The notes: generated from the letters alone by a model not told the origin. DNA of 9,283 bases from an uncultured Phycisphaerales bacterium (GCA_946886375.1 CAMPIL010000126.1:1-9283), one strand, 5' to 3'; positions 1 through 5,966 are shown, counted from the stretch's first letter. Numbers and translations: made by a program.

Positions 1-1
1 T

Positions 2-577
2 GCTTTTGATGCGTTGAATACCGCATGGCGGTCGGCGTACACCCTGGCCAACCAGCCCGCGACGAATTCCAAGGCCAACATCATCGCCAAGAACCAGGCG
101 AAACTTGAGATGCTGCGCAGCGTAAACGGCGCGTGGGAACTGGTCGACATCGTCCAGAACTTTCCCGGCACCACCGATGCGATGCGCGGCGAACTCGGCT
201 TGCGCCTGAACAATCCACCCACGCCGATCCCTGCGCCTGCGGATGCACCCGTGCTGACGATCAAGAGCACGCTCAATCGCGTCGTGAAGATCACGCTGCG
301 CGACAGCAAGGACGAGAATCGTCGCGGCAAGCCCGAAGGCGTTGATGGTGCGACGATCGTGTATCACGTTGGCGCGATTGCGCCGCTTGATCCTTCGCAA
401 TGGGTCTTTGCGATGAACACGTCCAAGACGACGGTGTATGTGGATTTGCCTGCGGGCGTGCCCGCCAACAGCCAGGTGTGGTTCACCGCAATGTGGTTCA
501 ACCAGCGCAAGCAAACCAGCCCGCCGGCAACGGCACAATCAACCGTGATCGGTGGCGGATACGCGATGGCGGCGTGA
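2..577 (+). CDS. Hypothetical protein with Fn3-like C-terminal half (5' end outside window)
   Basis: The reading frame is open from base 2 and runs to TGA at 575-577, so the gene starts upstream. A TTG at 14 is only an internal codon (Ala-Phe-Asp-Ala-Leu-Asn in frame), not a convincing start. About 191 residues are visible. The first 75 or so are helical and polar (a segment rich in Asn, Ala and Lys, then AWELVDIVQNFPGTTD). A Pro/Ala linker follows (PPTPIPAPADAP). The last 110 residues look like beta strands in a fibronectin-III-like arrangement, ending VWFTAMWFNQRKQTSPPA and a Gly/Ala tail. I recall similar proteins of about 200-230 residues as hypothetical proteins in planctomycete genomes, but I know no function. 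The stop is 2 bases before a heptamer repeat array. The coding call is firm and the fold is a guess. Confidence 0.7.
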   Translation, partial: AFDALNTAWRSAYTLANQPATNSKANIIAKNQAKLEMLRSVNGAWELVDIVQNFPGTTDAMRGELGLRLNNPPTPIPAPADAPVLTIKSTLNRVVKITLRDSKDENRRGKPEGVDGATIVYHVGAIAPLDPSQWVFAMNTSKTTVYVDLPAGVPANSQVWFTAMWFNQRKQTSPPATAQSTVIGGGYAMAA

Positions 578-579
578 GA

Positions 580-647
580 CAGAAGTCAGAGGTCAGAGAT
601 CAGAGGTCAGCAGGAAAGGAAGTCAGAGATCAGCGGTCAGAGGTCAG
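580..647 (+). repeat. Heptamer array A (CAGAGGT-type units)
   Basis: Imperfect 7-base units of the form CAG(A/C)(A/G)(A/G)T occur at 580, 587, 594 and 601. A disrupted stretch at 611-623 follows, then further units at 624, 631 and 638 with a final CAG at 645-647. This is the reverse-complement orientation of arrays B and C, which lie nearer to and beyond the four-helix-bundle gene. Confidence 0.85.
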
Positions 648-667
648 CGATTACACTTGCACCTTTG

Positions 668-702
668 CTTCTGAACTCTGACTTCTGACCTCTGACCTCT
701 GA
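668..702 (+). repeat. Heptamer array B (CCTCTGA-type units, inverted relative to A)
   Basis: Five contiguous units are visible: CTTCTGA, ACTCTGA, CTTCTGA, CCTCTGA, CCTCTGA. They are the reverse complement of array A, so arrays A and B with a loop of about 20 bases (648-667) could form an imperfect hairpin between the upstream gene and the four-helix-bundle gene. The array ends 8 bases before the ATG at 711. Confidence 0.85.
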
Positions 703-710
703 GCACGACT

Positions 711-1094
711 ATGCAGATCAATTCCGCGAAAGACTTGATTGTTTACAGGCGGGCATACGAACTTGCAATGCGTATCTTCGAAGTCAGCAAATGTTTTCCA
801 GCAGAAGAGCGTTATGCGCTGACAAGCCAGATTCGGCGATCGTCTCGTTCGATCTGCCTGAACCTGCGCGAGGCATGGGCCAAGCGGCGATATGAAGCTG
901 CGTTCGTGGCCAAGCTGACTGACTGTGACGGCGAGAACAGCGAAACAGATTCGGCGCTCGATTTCGCTTTGGATTGTGGATACATCGATCACGACACGCA
1001 TCGAGAATTGATATCTCTGACGACCGAAATTGGAAAAATGCTTGGGTCAATGATCCAGCGACCGGACGGATTCTTGCTGACCTCTGACCTCTGA
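711..1094 (+). CDS. Four-helix-bundle protein (23S rRNA intervening-sequence / S23 family)
   Basis: This 127-residue protein has the usual length for the family (about 115-130). The recognisable order is a first helix with DLIVYRRAYELAMRIFEVSK, then FPAEERYALTSQIRRSSRSIC, then the helix NLREAWAKRRYEAAFVAKL, and finally the ALDFALDCGYI segment before a last helix. This matches the variant group carrying (N/L)xxEAWxKRRYEAAF instead of the NIAEG form. Family members were first found inside 23S rRNA insertions and form homopentamers. Their role is unknown, though nucleic-acid binding has been proposed. Here the gene is not in an rRNA gene and is placed between heptamer arrays. ATG 711 is the first start after array B, and no clear Shine-Dalgarno precedes it. 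The last five codons (LTSDL) and the TGA come from array C, so the C-terminus is made by the repeat. Confidence 0.88.
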   Translation: MQINSAKDLIVYRRAYELAMRIFEVSKCFPAEERYALTSQIRRSSRSICLNLREAWAKRRYEAAFVAKLTDCDGENSETDSALDFALDCGYIDHDTHRELISLTTEIGKMLGSMIQRPDGFLLTSDL

Positions 1095-1106
1095 CCTCTG
1101 ACCTCT
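1077..1106 (+). repeat. Heptamer array C (four perfect CTGACCT units)
   Basis: Four perfect CTGACCT copies at 1077, 1084, 1091 and 1098, plus a trailing CT. The orientation is the same as array B, so the four-helix-bundle gene sits between direct repeats. The array overlaps the last codons and stop of that gene and ends 5 bases before the next gene's ATG. Confidence 0.93.
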
Positions 1107-1111
1107 TGGCC

Positions 1112-2272
1112 ATGACAAACCTCACACTTCATCGTAATACGAACAGTCAAGCCATCGCCCCCCCGTTGCCGCTTCCGGGGCCTCGGAGTGGTGCAGTCAG
1201 CGTTCGTCCTGCGACTGAGCGCGATCTGGTGTTTATCGATCAATTGCAGAAGAAGTACAGCAAGGCTGTCGCGTTTGCTTCGTATGCGGAATTGCTCTCG
1301 CACATCAATGAGGGGACGGCGCTGATCGCGGTGGAAGGCGCGGTCACGAATTCGCAGGGCCGATGCGTGGGCGGAAGGCAGATCGGGTATTGCTTGTATC
1401 GCGATCGCTACATGAAGAGAGAGGATTGCGGGCTTGTCTCGCAACTGGTTGTGGATGGTGAGAAGCAGCGCGGCCTGGTGGGCGCGGCGCTGGTGCAGGC
1501 GATGTTCGAGCGCGTGCCTTGGGGCGTAAGGTTGTTCTGCTTGTGGTGCGCGCAGGATTTGGACGCGAACCATTTCTGGGAGTCGCTGGGGTTTGTGCCG
1601 CTGGCGGTTCGAGCAGGATCGCGCGGCAAGGCTGAGGGCGGAACGCGAAAGAATGGCACGCGCGTGCAGATCTTCTGGCAAAGGCGTGTGCGCGAAGGCG
1701 ATGATTATGCGTATTGGTATCCATCGCAGACGACTGGTGGAAGGATGGCGGAGGCGCGATTGGTGCTGCCGATCCCGCCTGGGAAGCATTGGAGCGATGA
1801 GTTGCCGTTGGTTCTTCCGGGGATAGGGTTGTTGGGGACAAAGGCGCTGCCGGAAGGTGATGCGGAGAACGCGGCGAAGGTGAAGCGCCCCCCGATGAAG
1901 CGATCAAAGTCCAAGGCCGAGCCTGCGCATCAAACGCTTACGGTTTCAAACGGCTTGCGGTTTGGGAGTTCATCGGATGCGGCTGCCGCAAAAGAGAAGG
2001 CCGAGAAAGCCGAGAAGCCCACCCCCCGCAAGCGCGCCACCCGTGTGCGTCAGAAGAATGATCCGAAGTTCATCGCAGCAGCGCGCGAGTTGCGCGATCG
2101 GTACTTGGAAGAGGTCAACACCGTGGGGGGCCGCCTGCTTCCCGCAGCGAATGGCAAGTACGATGTCAGTCGCCAGCTGGCCCCCCCATCCGCGCCATCT
2201 GTCGTGGCACGGGCTGCGATGAAGGTCGAGCGACTGCCGGGAGCGGGTGCCAATCTCCTTGAAGCGGCGTGA
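1112..2272 (+). CDS. GNAT-like acetyltransferase domain protein with Lys/Ala-rich tail and conserved-looking C-terminus
   Basis: 386 residues from ATG 1112. The TTG at 1106 lies in the heptamer array and is a less likely start. Residues about 30-168 look like a GNAT N-acetyltransferase: SVRPATERDLVFIDQL (strand 1/helix 1), IGYCLYRDRY (strand 2-3 region), the acetyl-CoA-loop region QLVVDGEKQRGLVGAALVQA, and the motif-B segment DANHFWESLGFVPL. The loop is an imperfect match to Q/R-x-x-G-x-G/A, with Leu122 where Gly is usual. Residues about 170-240 are unfamiliar. Residues about 255-315 are Lys/Ala/Glu/Pro-rich and probably disordered (AAAAKEKAEKAEKPTPRKR). A final block (DPKFIAAARELRDRYLEEVN) looks like a short ordered helix. 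A role in acetylating a protein or small molecule is possible, but the substrate is unknown. No Shine-Dalgarno is visible because the repeat abuts the start. Confidence 0.72.
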   Translation: MTNLTLHRNTNSQAIAPPLPLPGPRSGAVSVRPATERDLVFIDQLQKKYSKAVAFASYAELLSHINEGTALIAVEGAVTNSQGRCVGGRQIGYCLYRDRYMKREDCGLVSQLVVDGEKQRGLVGAALVQAMFERVPWGVRLFCLWCAQDLDANHFWESLGFVPLAVRAGSRGKAEGGTRKNGTRVQIFWQRRVREGDDYAYWYPSQTTGGRMAEARLVLPIPPGKHWSDELPLVLPGIGLLGTKALPEGDAENAAKVKRPPMKRSKSKAEPAHQTLTVSNGLRFGSSSDAAAAKEKAEKAEKPTPRKRATRVRQKNDPKFIAAARELRDRYLEEVNTVGGRLLPAANGKYDVSRQLAPPSAPSVVARAAMKVERLPGAGANLLEAA

Positions 2273-2282
2273 GCCGTTCATA

Positions 2283-2311
2283 TTGTGGGATATAGGGTTG
2301 GGGGCTACTAT
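2283..2311 (+). promoter_or_regulatory. Candidate sigma70-type promoter for the membrane-cluster operon
   Basis: TTGTGG at 2283-2288 and TACTAT at 2306-2311 are separated by 17 bases. This is the only good -35/-10 pair I see in the 48 bases between the GNAT-like gene and the next ATG (2321). The predicted start point near 2318 would leave almost no leader before that ATG. Confidence 0.4.
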
Positions 2312-2320
2312 GACGGGGCT

Positions 2321-3094
2321 ATGGCCCAAGCATACACCCCAGGCTTAAAAGTCACGCAACGCATCGTGCATCGCACTCGGCGCGTTCTCCCCATCGCAGG
2401 CGAAGTGCTCGTCAATCTTGGCCAGTCCGTCAATGCACGCGATGTCGTCGCGCAGACCTTCATGCCCGGCGAGATCACGCCCCTCAACATGGCGAACCTC
2501 CTCTCCATGCAGCCCAGCGACGTGCCTGACTGCATGCTCAAAAAGGAAGGCGAGCGCGTCAGCGTCGGCGATTCCCTGGCCCGCACCAAGGGCATCTTCG
2601 GGATGTTCAAGAACGAATACAAATCCAAGGTCGCCGGAACCCTCGAAGCCGTTTCGGCAATTACGGGCCAGGTCATCGTTCGAGGCGAACCGCTGCCCGT
2701 GCAGGTCCAGGCTTTTCTCGCAGGCAAAGTGACGGAAATCATCCCCAGGGAAGGCTGCATCATCGAAGCCGAGGTCGCCTTCATCCAAGGCATCTTCGGC
2801 ATCGGCGGCGAAACGCATGGCAAGATCAAACTCGCCTGCCAAGGGCACGATGAAGAACTTTCCGATGACCTCATCACCCCTGAAATGAAAAACTGCATCG
2901 TCGTCGGCGGGGCACGCGTGACCGAAAAAGCCATCGAAAAGGCTCGGTCCGTCGGCGCAGCCGCCCTCGTCACCGGCGGCATCGACGATCAGGACCTCAA
3001 GACATTCCTCGGCTACGACCTCGGCGTCGCCATCACCGGATCAGAAAAAGTCGGCCTGACCATCATCATCACCGAAGGCTTATTATATATATAA
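2321..3094 (+). CDS. N-terminal part of interrupted barrel-sandwich/KOW protein
   Basis: Residues 1-257 of a cytoplasmic-looking protein, cut short by a TAA at 3092-3094 inside the A/T-only tract. There is no signal peptide or membrane segment. Residues about 24-50 and 75-130 resemble a barrel-sandwich (lipoyl/RnfC-like) arrangement: GEVLVNLGQSVNARDVVAQTF, then KKEGERVSVGDSLAR and GTLEAVSAITGQVIVRGEP. No biotinyl/lipoyl Lys motif is seen. Residues about 188-250 look like an alpha/beta unit (MKNCIVVGGARVTEKAIEKA, AAALVTGGIDDQDLKTFLGYDLGVAITG). ATG 2321 is preferred over GTG 2285, which would fall in the candidate promoter. The frame is identical to the fragment at 3182-3448. Read through, the two give one 375-residue protein, so I regard this as half of a single gene. 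It is the first gene of the five-gene cluster. Confidence 0.8.
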   Translation: MAQAYTPGLKVTQRIVHRTRRVLPIAGEVLVNLGQSVNARDVVAQTFMPGEITPLNMANLLSMQPSDVPDCMLKKEGERVSVGDSLARTKGIFGMFKNEYKSKVAGTLEAVSAITGQVIVRGEPLPVQVQAFLAGKVTEIIPREGCIIEAEVAFIQGIFGIGGETHGKIKLACQGHDEELSDDLITPEMKNCIVVGGARVTEKAIEKARSVGAAALVTGGIDDQDLKTFLGYDLGVAITGSEKVGLTIIITEGLLYI

Positions 3095-3156
3095 ATTTAA
3101 TATATAAAATTAATAATTATTTAATATAATTAATTAAATTATTATTAATTAAAATT
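3080..3156. other. 77-base A/T-only tract replacing coding sequence of equal length
   Basis: No G or C occurs between C3079 and C3157 in an otherwise GC-rich gene. The gene frame contains five TAA codons here (3092, 3098, 3122, 3131, 3146). The frame is unchanged across the tract. Reading each A as A or C and each T as T or G allows ordinary GC-rich codons throughout: TTA=TTC, TTA=GGC, ATA=ATC, TAA=GCC, ATT=ATG, AAA=ACC, ATT=CTG. These restore F-G-x-I-A-M-A-x-R-T-F-x-L-L and, at the end, N-G before S-T-Q-I-R. The first altered base would be about 3082 and the last about 3156. The tract itself is seen directly, and the decoding is inference guided by my memory of this protein family. Confidence 0.9.
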
Positions 3157-3181
3157 CTCGACGCAAATTCGCGCAGGCGTC

Positions 3182-3448
3182 ATGCGGCCCGAGGTCCTCA
3201 TTCCCCTTGCCGGACTTGCAACCAGTCAGCCGGCGGCGGCCGACCGCGTGGACGGCCTGCTGGAAATCGGCCGTCCGGTGCGGATCATCCGCGACCCGTA
3301 TTTCGGACAGATTGGGTGCGTCAGCGGGCTGCCTCACGAACCGCACGTGCTGGGGTCGGGCTCCAAGGCCCGCGTGCTCGAGGTGAAGTTCGATTCGGGC
3401 AAGCGGGTTGTGATCCCTCGTGCTAATGTGGAGTTGATTGAAGGGTGA
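3182..3448 (+). CDS. C-terminal KOW-like fragment of the interrupted protein
   Basis: 88 residues from ATG 3182 to TGA 3446-3448. The in-frame sequence just upstream (S-T-Q-I-R-A-G-V then M-R-P-E-V) reads as normal protein and connects this piece to the 2321-3094 fragment, so the ATG is probably an internal methionine and not a genuine start. Residues about 26-87 form a small beta-barrel of KOW/SH3-like type: LLEIGRPVRIIRDPYFG, QIGCVSGLP, ARVLEVKFDSGKRVVIP and a closing ANVELIEG. KOW-like barrels bind RNA or protein partners in NusG and ribosomal proteins. The partner here is unknown. The stop lies 4 bases before the next gene, whose Shine-Dalgarno is inside this gene's last codons, which indicates translational coupling. 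As an independent gene it is doubtful. As the 3' part of 2321-3448 it is well supported. Confidence 0.8.
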   Translation: MRPEVLIPLAGLATSQPAAADRVDGLLEIGRPVRIIRDPYFGQIGCVSGLPHEPHVLGSGSKARVLEVKFDSGKRVVIPRANVELIEG

Positions 3449-3452
3449 CCCC

Positions 3453-4382
3453 ATGAGACGAATCTTCCTGATCGGAATTGTCGCCGCCCTGTCCTGCTGC
3501 GCAATGGCTGCAGCAAGCGCGCCCGCGCCCGCGACAGCGCCAGCCGATGAGACCTTCAAGCAAATGATCGATCGAACCGTGTTCGATGTTGATCGCGGTT
3601 GGCTGGCGCTGATCGTCCTGATCATTTGCGGATCGGTGATCACATTCATCCTTCTGGCCCGAGCGGGCGTGCCGCTGAAGATTCGCAAGATCGCGGGTCT
3701 GGAAGCGGTCGATGAAGCCGTCGGTCGCGCGACGGAAATGGGTCGTCCGGTGCTGTTTGTGCCGGGCATCCAGGACATGAACGACATGATGACACTGGCC
3801 GGCCTCACCGCGCTGGGGCGCGTGGCGAAGACGGTTGCGGAATACGATGCCAAACTGGAAGTGCCAACGAGCAAGTCACTGGTGATGACGGCGGCGCGGG
3901 AAACGGTGAAGTCGGCGTTTCTTTCCGCCGGCCGTCCCGACGCCTACAACGAAGAACTCATCTATTACGTCACCGATGAACAGTTCGGATACGTGGCGTA
4001 TCTCAGCGGCCACATGGTGCGGCAAAAGCCCGCGGCGTGTTTCTATCTGGGAGCGTTCTTTGCTGAGTCGCTCATTCTTGCAGAGACCGGCAACGCGGTG
4101 GGCGCCATTCAGATCGCAGGAACCGCGGAAACCGCGCAACTTCCGTTCTTCGTCGCCGCATGCGACTACACGCTCATCGGCGAGGAATTTTACGCCGCTT
4201 CGGCTTACCTCTCTGGCGAACCCGATCAACTTGGATCGCTGCGCGGCCAGGACGTGGGCAAGATCCTTGTCGCGTGTGGATTGCTCATCGGCTGCGTGAT
4301 CGCCACGGGCGCTTCGCTGCAGGGCCCGGATTCGGCCTTCGCGCACTCGCTTGAATACATCATGACCCACCTGCTTCGCTAA
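3453..4382 (+). CDS. DUF6754-like membrane-anchored protein
   Basis: 309 residues. AAGGG at 3441-3445, 7 bases before ATG 3453, fixes the start. The in-frame TTG at 3438 overlaps the previous gene and is less likely. Residues 1-23 look like a signal peptide or signal anchor (MRRIFLIGIVAALSCCAMAA), followed by an Ala/Pro-rich linker. A membrane segment at about 48-69 is followed by a basic stretch (KIRKIAG), which places the large domain (about 75-265) on the cytoplasmic side. A second hydrophobic segment lies at about 269-288. The soluble part looks alpha/beta (GRPVLFVPGIQDMNDMMTL, SKSLVMTAARETV, GAIQIAGTAETAQLPFF). It resembles what I recall as the DUF6754 family, which has no assigned function. 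The protein sits second in the cluster. No catalytic motif is recognised. Confidence 0.8.
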   Translation: MRRIFLIGIVAALSCCAMAAASAPAPATAPADETFKQMIDRTVFDVDRGWLALIVLIICGSVITFILLARAGVPLKIRKIAGLEAVDEAVGRATEMGRPVLFVPGIQDMNDMMTLAGLTALGRVAKTVAEYDAKLEVPTSKSLVMTAARETVKSAFLSAGRPDAYNEELIYYVTDEQFGYVAYLSGHMVRQKPAACFYLGAFFAESLILAETGNAVGAIQIAGTAETAQLPFFVAACDYTLIGEEFYAASAYLSGEPDQLGSLRGQDVGKILVACGLLIGCVIATGASLQGPDSAFAHSLEYIMTHLLR

Positions 4383-4399
4383 AGGACGCGATTCACGCC

Positions 4400-5107
4400 A
4401 TGAAACGCACTGCACCGCTGCTCATCACGTCGATCGCCGGGATCATCATGGTCCTCGCGTATTTCATCCCGCCGGCCAAGAACTGGGGCGAGGAAGTGGC
4501 GGTGTGGTTCGACATCCTGGCTGCGATCGCATTCGTGTTGGGCGGCGGCAACCTGCTCAAGATTCAACTGAAAAAAATGTCCGACCAGTCGCCGGGCTGG
4601 GGCTATGCAGCAGTCACGGCGATCGCGTTTGTCCTGACGCTGGTTGTCGGACTTGGAAAAGTCGGCGTGCCTCCCAGCCTGGAATTCCCGAATTACGGCT
4701 GGAGCGGCTCCTACAACCAGCAGGGCGGCATGTTCTGGTGGCTGTACGAATTCGCGATGAAACCGCTTCAGGCCACGATGTTCGCCATGCTGGCGTTCTA
4801 TGTGGCGTCGGCGGCGTTCCGGGCATTCCGGGCCAAGAACATGGAAGCGTCGCTGCTGCTGGGCACCGCGTTCATCATTCTGCTCGGCCGCACGTATGCC
4901 GGGGTCTGGCTGACAGATGGCATTTCCGATGAACCCAGCTCGTGGTGGCGCAACCTGCGGCTGGAGAACGTTTCAGACAGCATTCGCGGATTGTTCACAA
5001 CCACCGGCACCCGCGCGATCATGATCGGCGTGGCGCTGGGCATTGCCTCCACATCGCTCAAGATCATTCTGGGCGTCGATCGCTCGTACCTGGGATCCAA
5101 GGACTGA
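4400..5107 (+). CDS. Six-helix integral membrane protein, unknown function
   Basis: 235 residues from ATG 4400, 17 bases after the previous stop, with AAAGGA at 4381-4386 as a somewhat distant ribosome-binding site. Hydrophobic segments lie at about 5-24, 33-52, 68-88, 124-143, 149-170 and 205-225. Between the third and fourth is an aromatic, Gly-rich loop (NYGWSGSYNQQGGMFWWLYEF) that is probably extracytoplasmic. Basic loops (KIQLKK, FRAFRAKN) suggest cytoplasmic faces after the second and fourth segments. I recognise no transporter or enzyme signature. Its constant neighbours (a DUF6754-like protein and an anchored alpha/beta protein) suggest it is one of the membrane subunits of a complex. 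The coding call is firm and the function is unknown. Confidence 0.85.
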   Translation: MKRTAPLLITSIAGIIMVLAYFIPPAKNWGEEVAVWFDILAAIAFVLGGGNLLKIQLKKMSDQSPGWGYAAVTAIAFVLTLVVGLGKVGVPPSLEFPNYGWSGSYNQQGGMFWWLYEFAMKPLQATMFAMLAFYVASAAFRAFRAKNMEASLLLGTAFIILLGRTYAGVWLTDGISDEPSSWWRNLRLENVSDSIRGLFTTTGTRAIMIGVALGIASTSLKIILGVDRSYLGSKD

Positions 5108-5111
5108 ACCG

Positions 5112-5966
5112 ATGTACGAACTGCTGAAAAATCTCGATCGCCGATGGGTCTTCCTGCTGATGGCTATCGCCGTCTCCGTGCCCATTCTGCTTCAACTGAG
5201 TTTCCCGGAAAAAGTCAGTCCGCTGACGGCTGACGCCTACGCCCAATTGGAGAAGATTCAGCCGGGCGACAAGGTGTTGCTGTCATTTGACTTCGACCCC
5301 TCCAGCGCGGGCGAGTTGACGCCCATGGCCACGGCCTTCACCTACCACGCCGCCAAGCGCGGGGCCAAACTCTACTTCATGGCGTTGTGGCCCGTCGGTC
5401 CGCAGATGGTCGAGGAAACCATTGCCAAGGTCATCAAGAACGACTTCCCGGAAATGAAGTACGGCGTTGATTACCTCAATCTGGGTTACAAGAGCGGCAA
5501 CGAGGGCGTGATCAAGGTCATCGTCACCGACCTGAAAAAACTTTACACAACTGATCACTTCGGCACCGGCATCGGCACAATCCCCATGATGGAAGGTGTC
5601 AGCAGCGTGCAGGACATGAATTTGATCGTCAACGTCAGCGCCGGCTATGTCGGGGCCAAGGAATGGGTGCAATATGCCAAGACCGCATTCCCGGACAAGA
5701 TCGAATTGGTCGCCGGTTGCACAGGCGTGCAGGCTCCCCCCCTGCTTCCGTACATTCCCAACCAGTTGCCCGGACTGGTCGCAGCCATCAAGGGCGCGGC
5801 CGAGTACGAGAAACTGCTCGTTGACGAGTACGGACTGGAAGATCAGCCGCGCTACAAGGAAGGCCTGCGCCGCATGGGTTCACAACTCGTGGCCCACGTG
5901 CTCATGATCGCGTTAATCGTCACGGGCAACGTTATTTTCTTCATTGGCCGAAGGGAGGCTCGCTGA
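5112..5966 (+). CDS. Double-anchored protein with extracytoplasmic alpha/beta domain, unknown function
   Basis: 284 residues. ATG 5112 lies 4 bases after the previous stop, and an upstream in-frame ATG at 5043 would overlap the preceding gene heavily. A basic N-terminus (KNLDRR) followed by a membrane segment at about 12-30 and a second at about 257-278 places residues 31-256 outside the cytoplasm. That domain alternates strands and helices: GDKVLLSFDFDPSSAGELTP, AAKRGAKLYFMALWPVG, GVIKVIVTDLKKLY, DMNLIVNVSAG, KIELVAGCTGVQAPPLLPYI. One Cys (203) sits in a Gly/Pro-rich loop. No known enzyme motif is evident. The tail GRREAR is basic and cytoplasmic. The stop overlaps the next gene's start by one base (TGATG), showing tight coupling. 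It probably interacts with the flanking membrane proteins. Confidence 0.85.
   Translation: MYELLKNLDRRWVFLLMAIAVSVPILLQLSFPEKVSPLTADAYAQLEKIQPGDKVLLSFDFDPSSAGELTPMATAFTYHAAKRGAKLYFMALWPVGPQMVEETIAKVIKNDFPEMKYGVDYLNLGYKSGNEGVIKVIVTDLKKLYTTDHFGTGIGTIPMMEGVSSVQDMNLIVNVSAGYVGAKEWVQYAKTAFPDKIELVAGCTGVQAPPLLPYIPNQLPGLVAAIKGAAEYEKLLVDEYGLEDQPRYKEGLRRMGSQLVAHVLMIALIVTGNVIFFIGRREAR

Noticed and set aside
711..1094. Four-helix-bundle gene as evidence of a nearby 23S rRNA insertion
   Set aside because: No rRNA-like sequence surrounds it, and both neighbours are protein-coding.
580..1106. CRISPR array
   Set aside because: Units are 7 bases with no spacers, so these are simple tandem repeats.
989..1789. 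Long minus-strand open frame (also those at 1344-1907, 2308-2982, 3149-3874 and 8533-9192)
   Set aside because: They lie opposite well-supported genes, are Arg/Pro/Ala-rich in the way of GC-rich antisense frames, and show no family features. The 3149 frame also runs into the A/T tract region.
2285..3094. GTG 2285 as the start of the barrel-sandwich/KOW gene
   Set aside because: It would add 12 unremarkable residues (GYRVGGYYDGA-like) lying over the candidate promoter. ATG 2321 begins the protein-like sequence.
3080..3156. A/T tract as an AT-rich promoter, origin element or insertion-sequence remnant
   Set aside because: There are no terminal inverted repeats, target duplication, -35/-10 pair or DnaA-type boxes. 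The reading frame is preserved and the codons decode under a simple C-to-A/G-to-T rule, which an insertion would not explain.
3438..4382. TTG 3438 as the start of the DUF6754-like gene
   Set aside because: AAGGG at 3441-3445 is correctly placed for ATG 3453, and the signal-peptide-like sequence begins with MRRIF there.
5043..5966. ATG 5043 as the start of the extracytoplasmic-domain gene
   Set aside because: It would overlap the previous gene by 65 bases and put an Arg/Ser-rich extension before the membrane anchor. ATG 5112 is 4 bases after the preceding stop.
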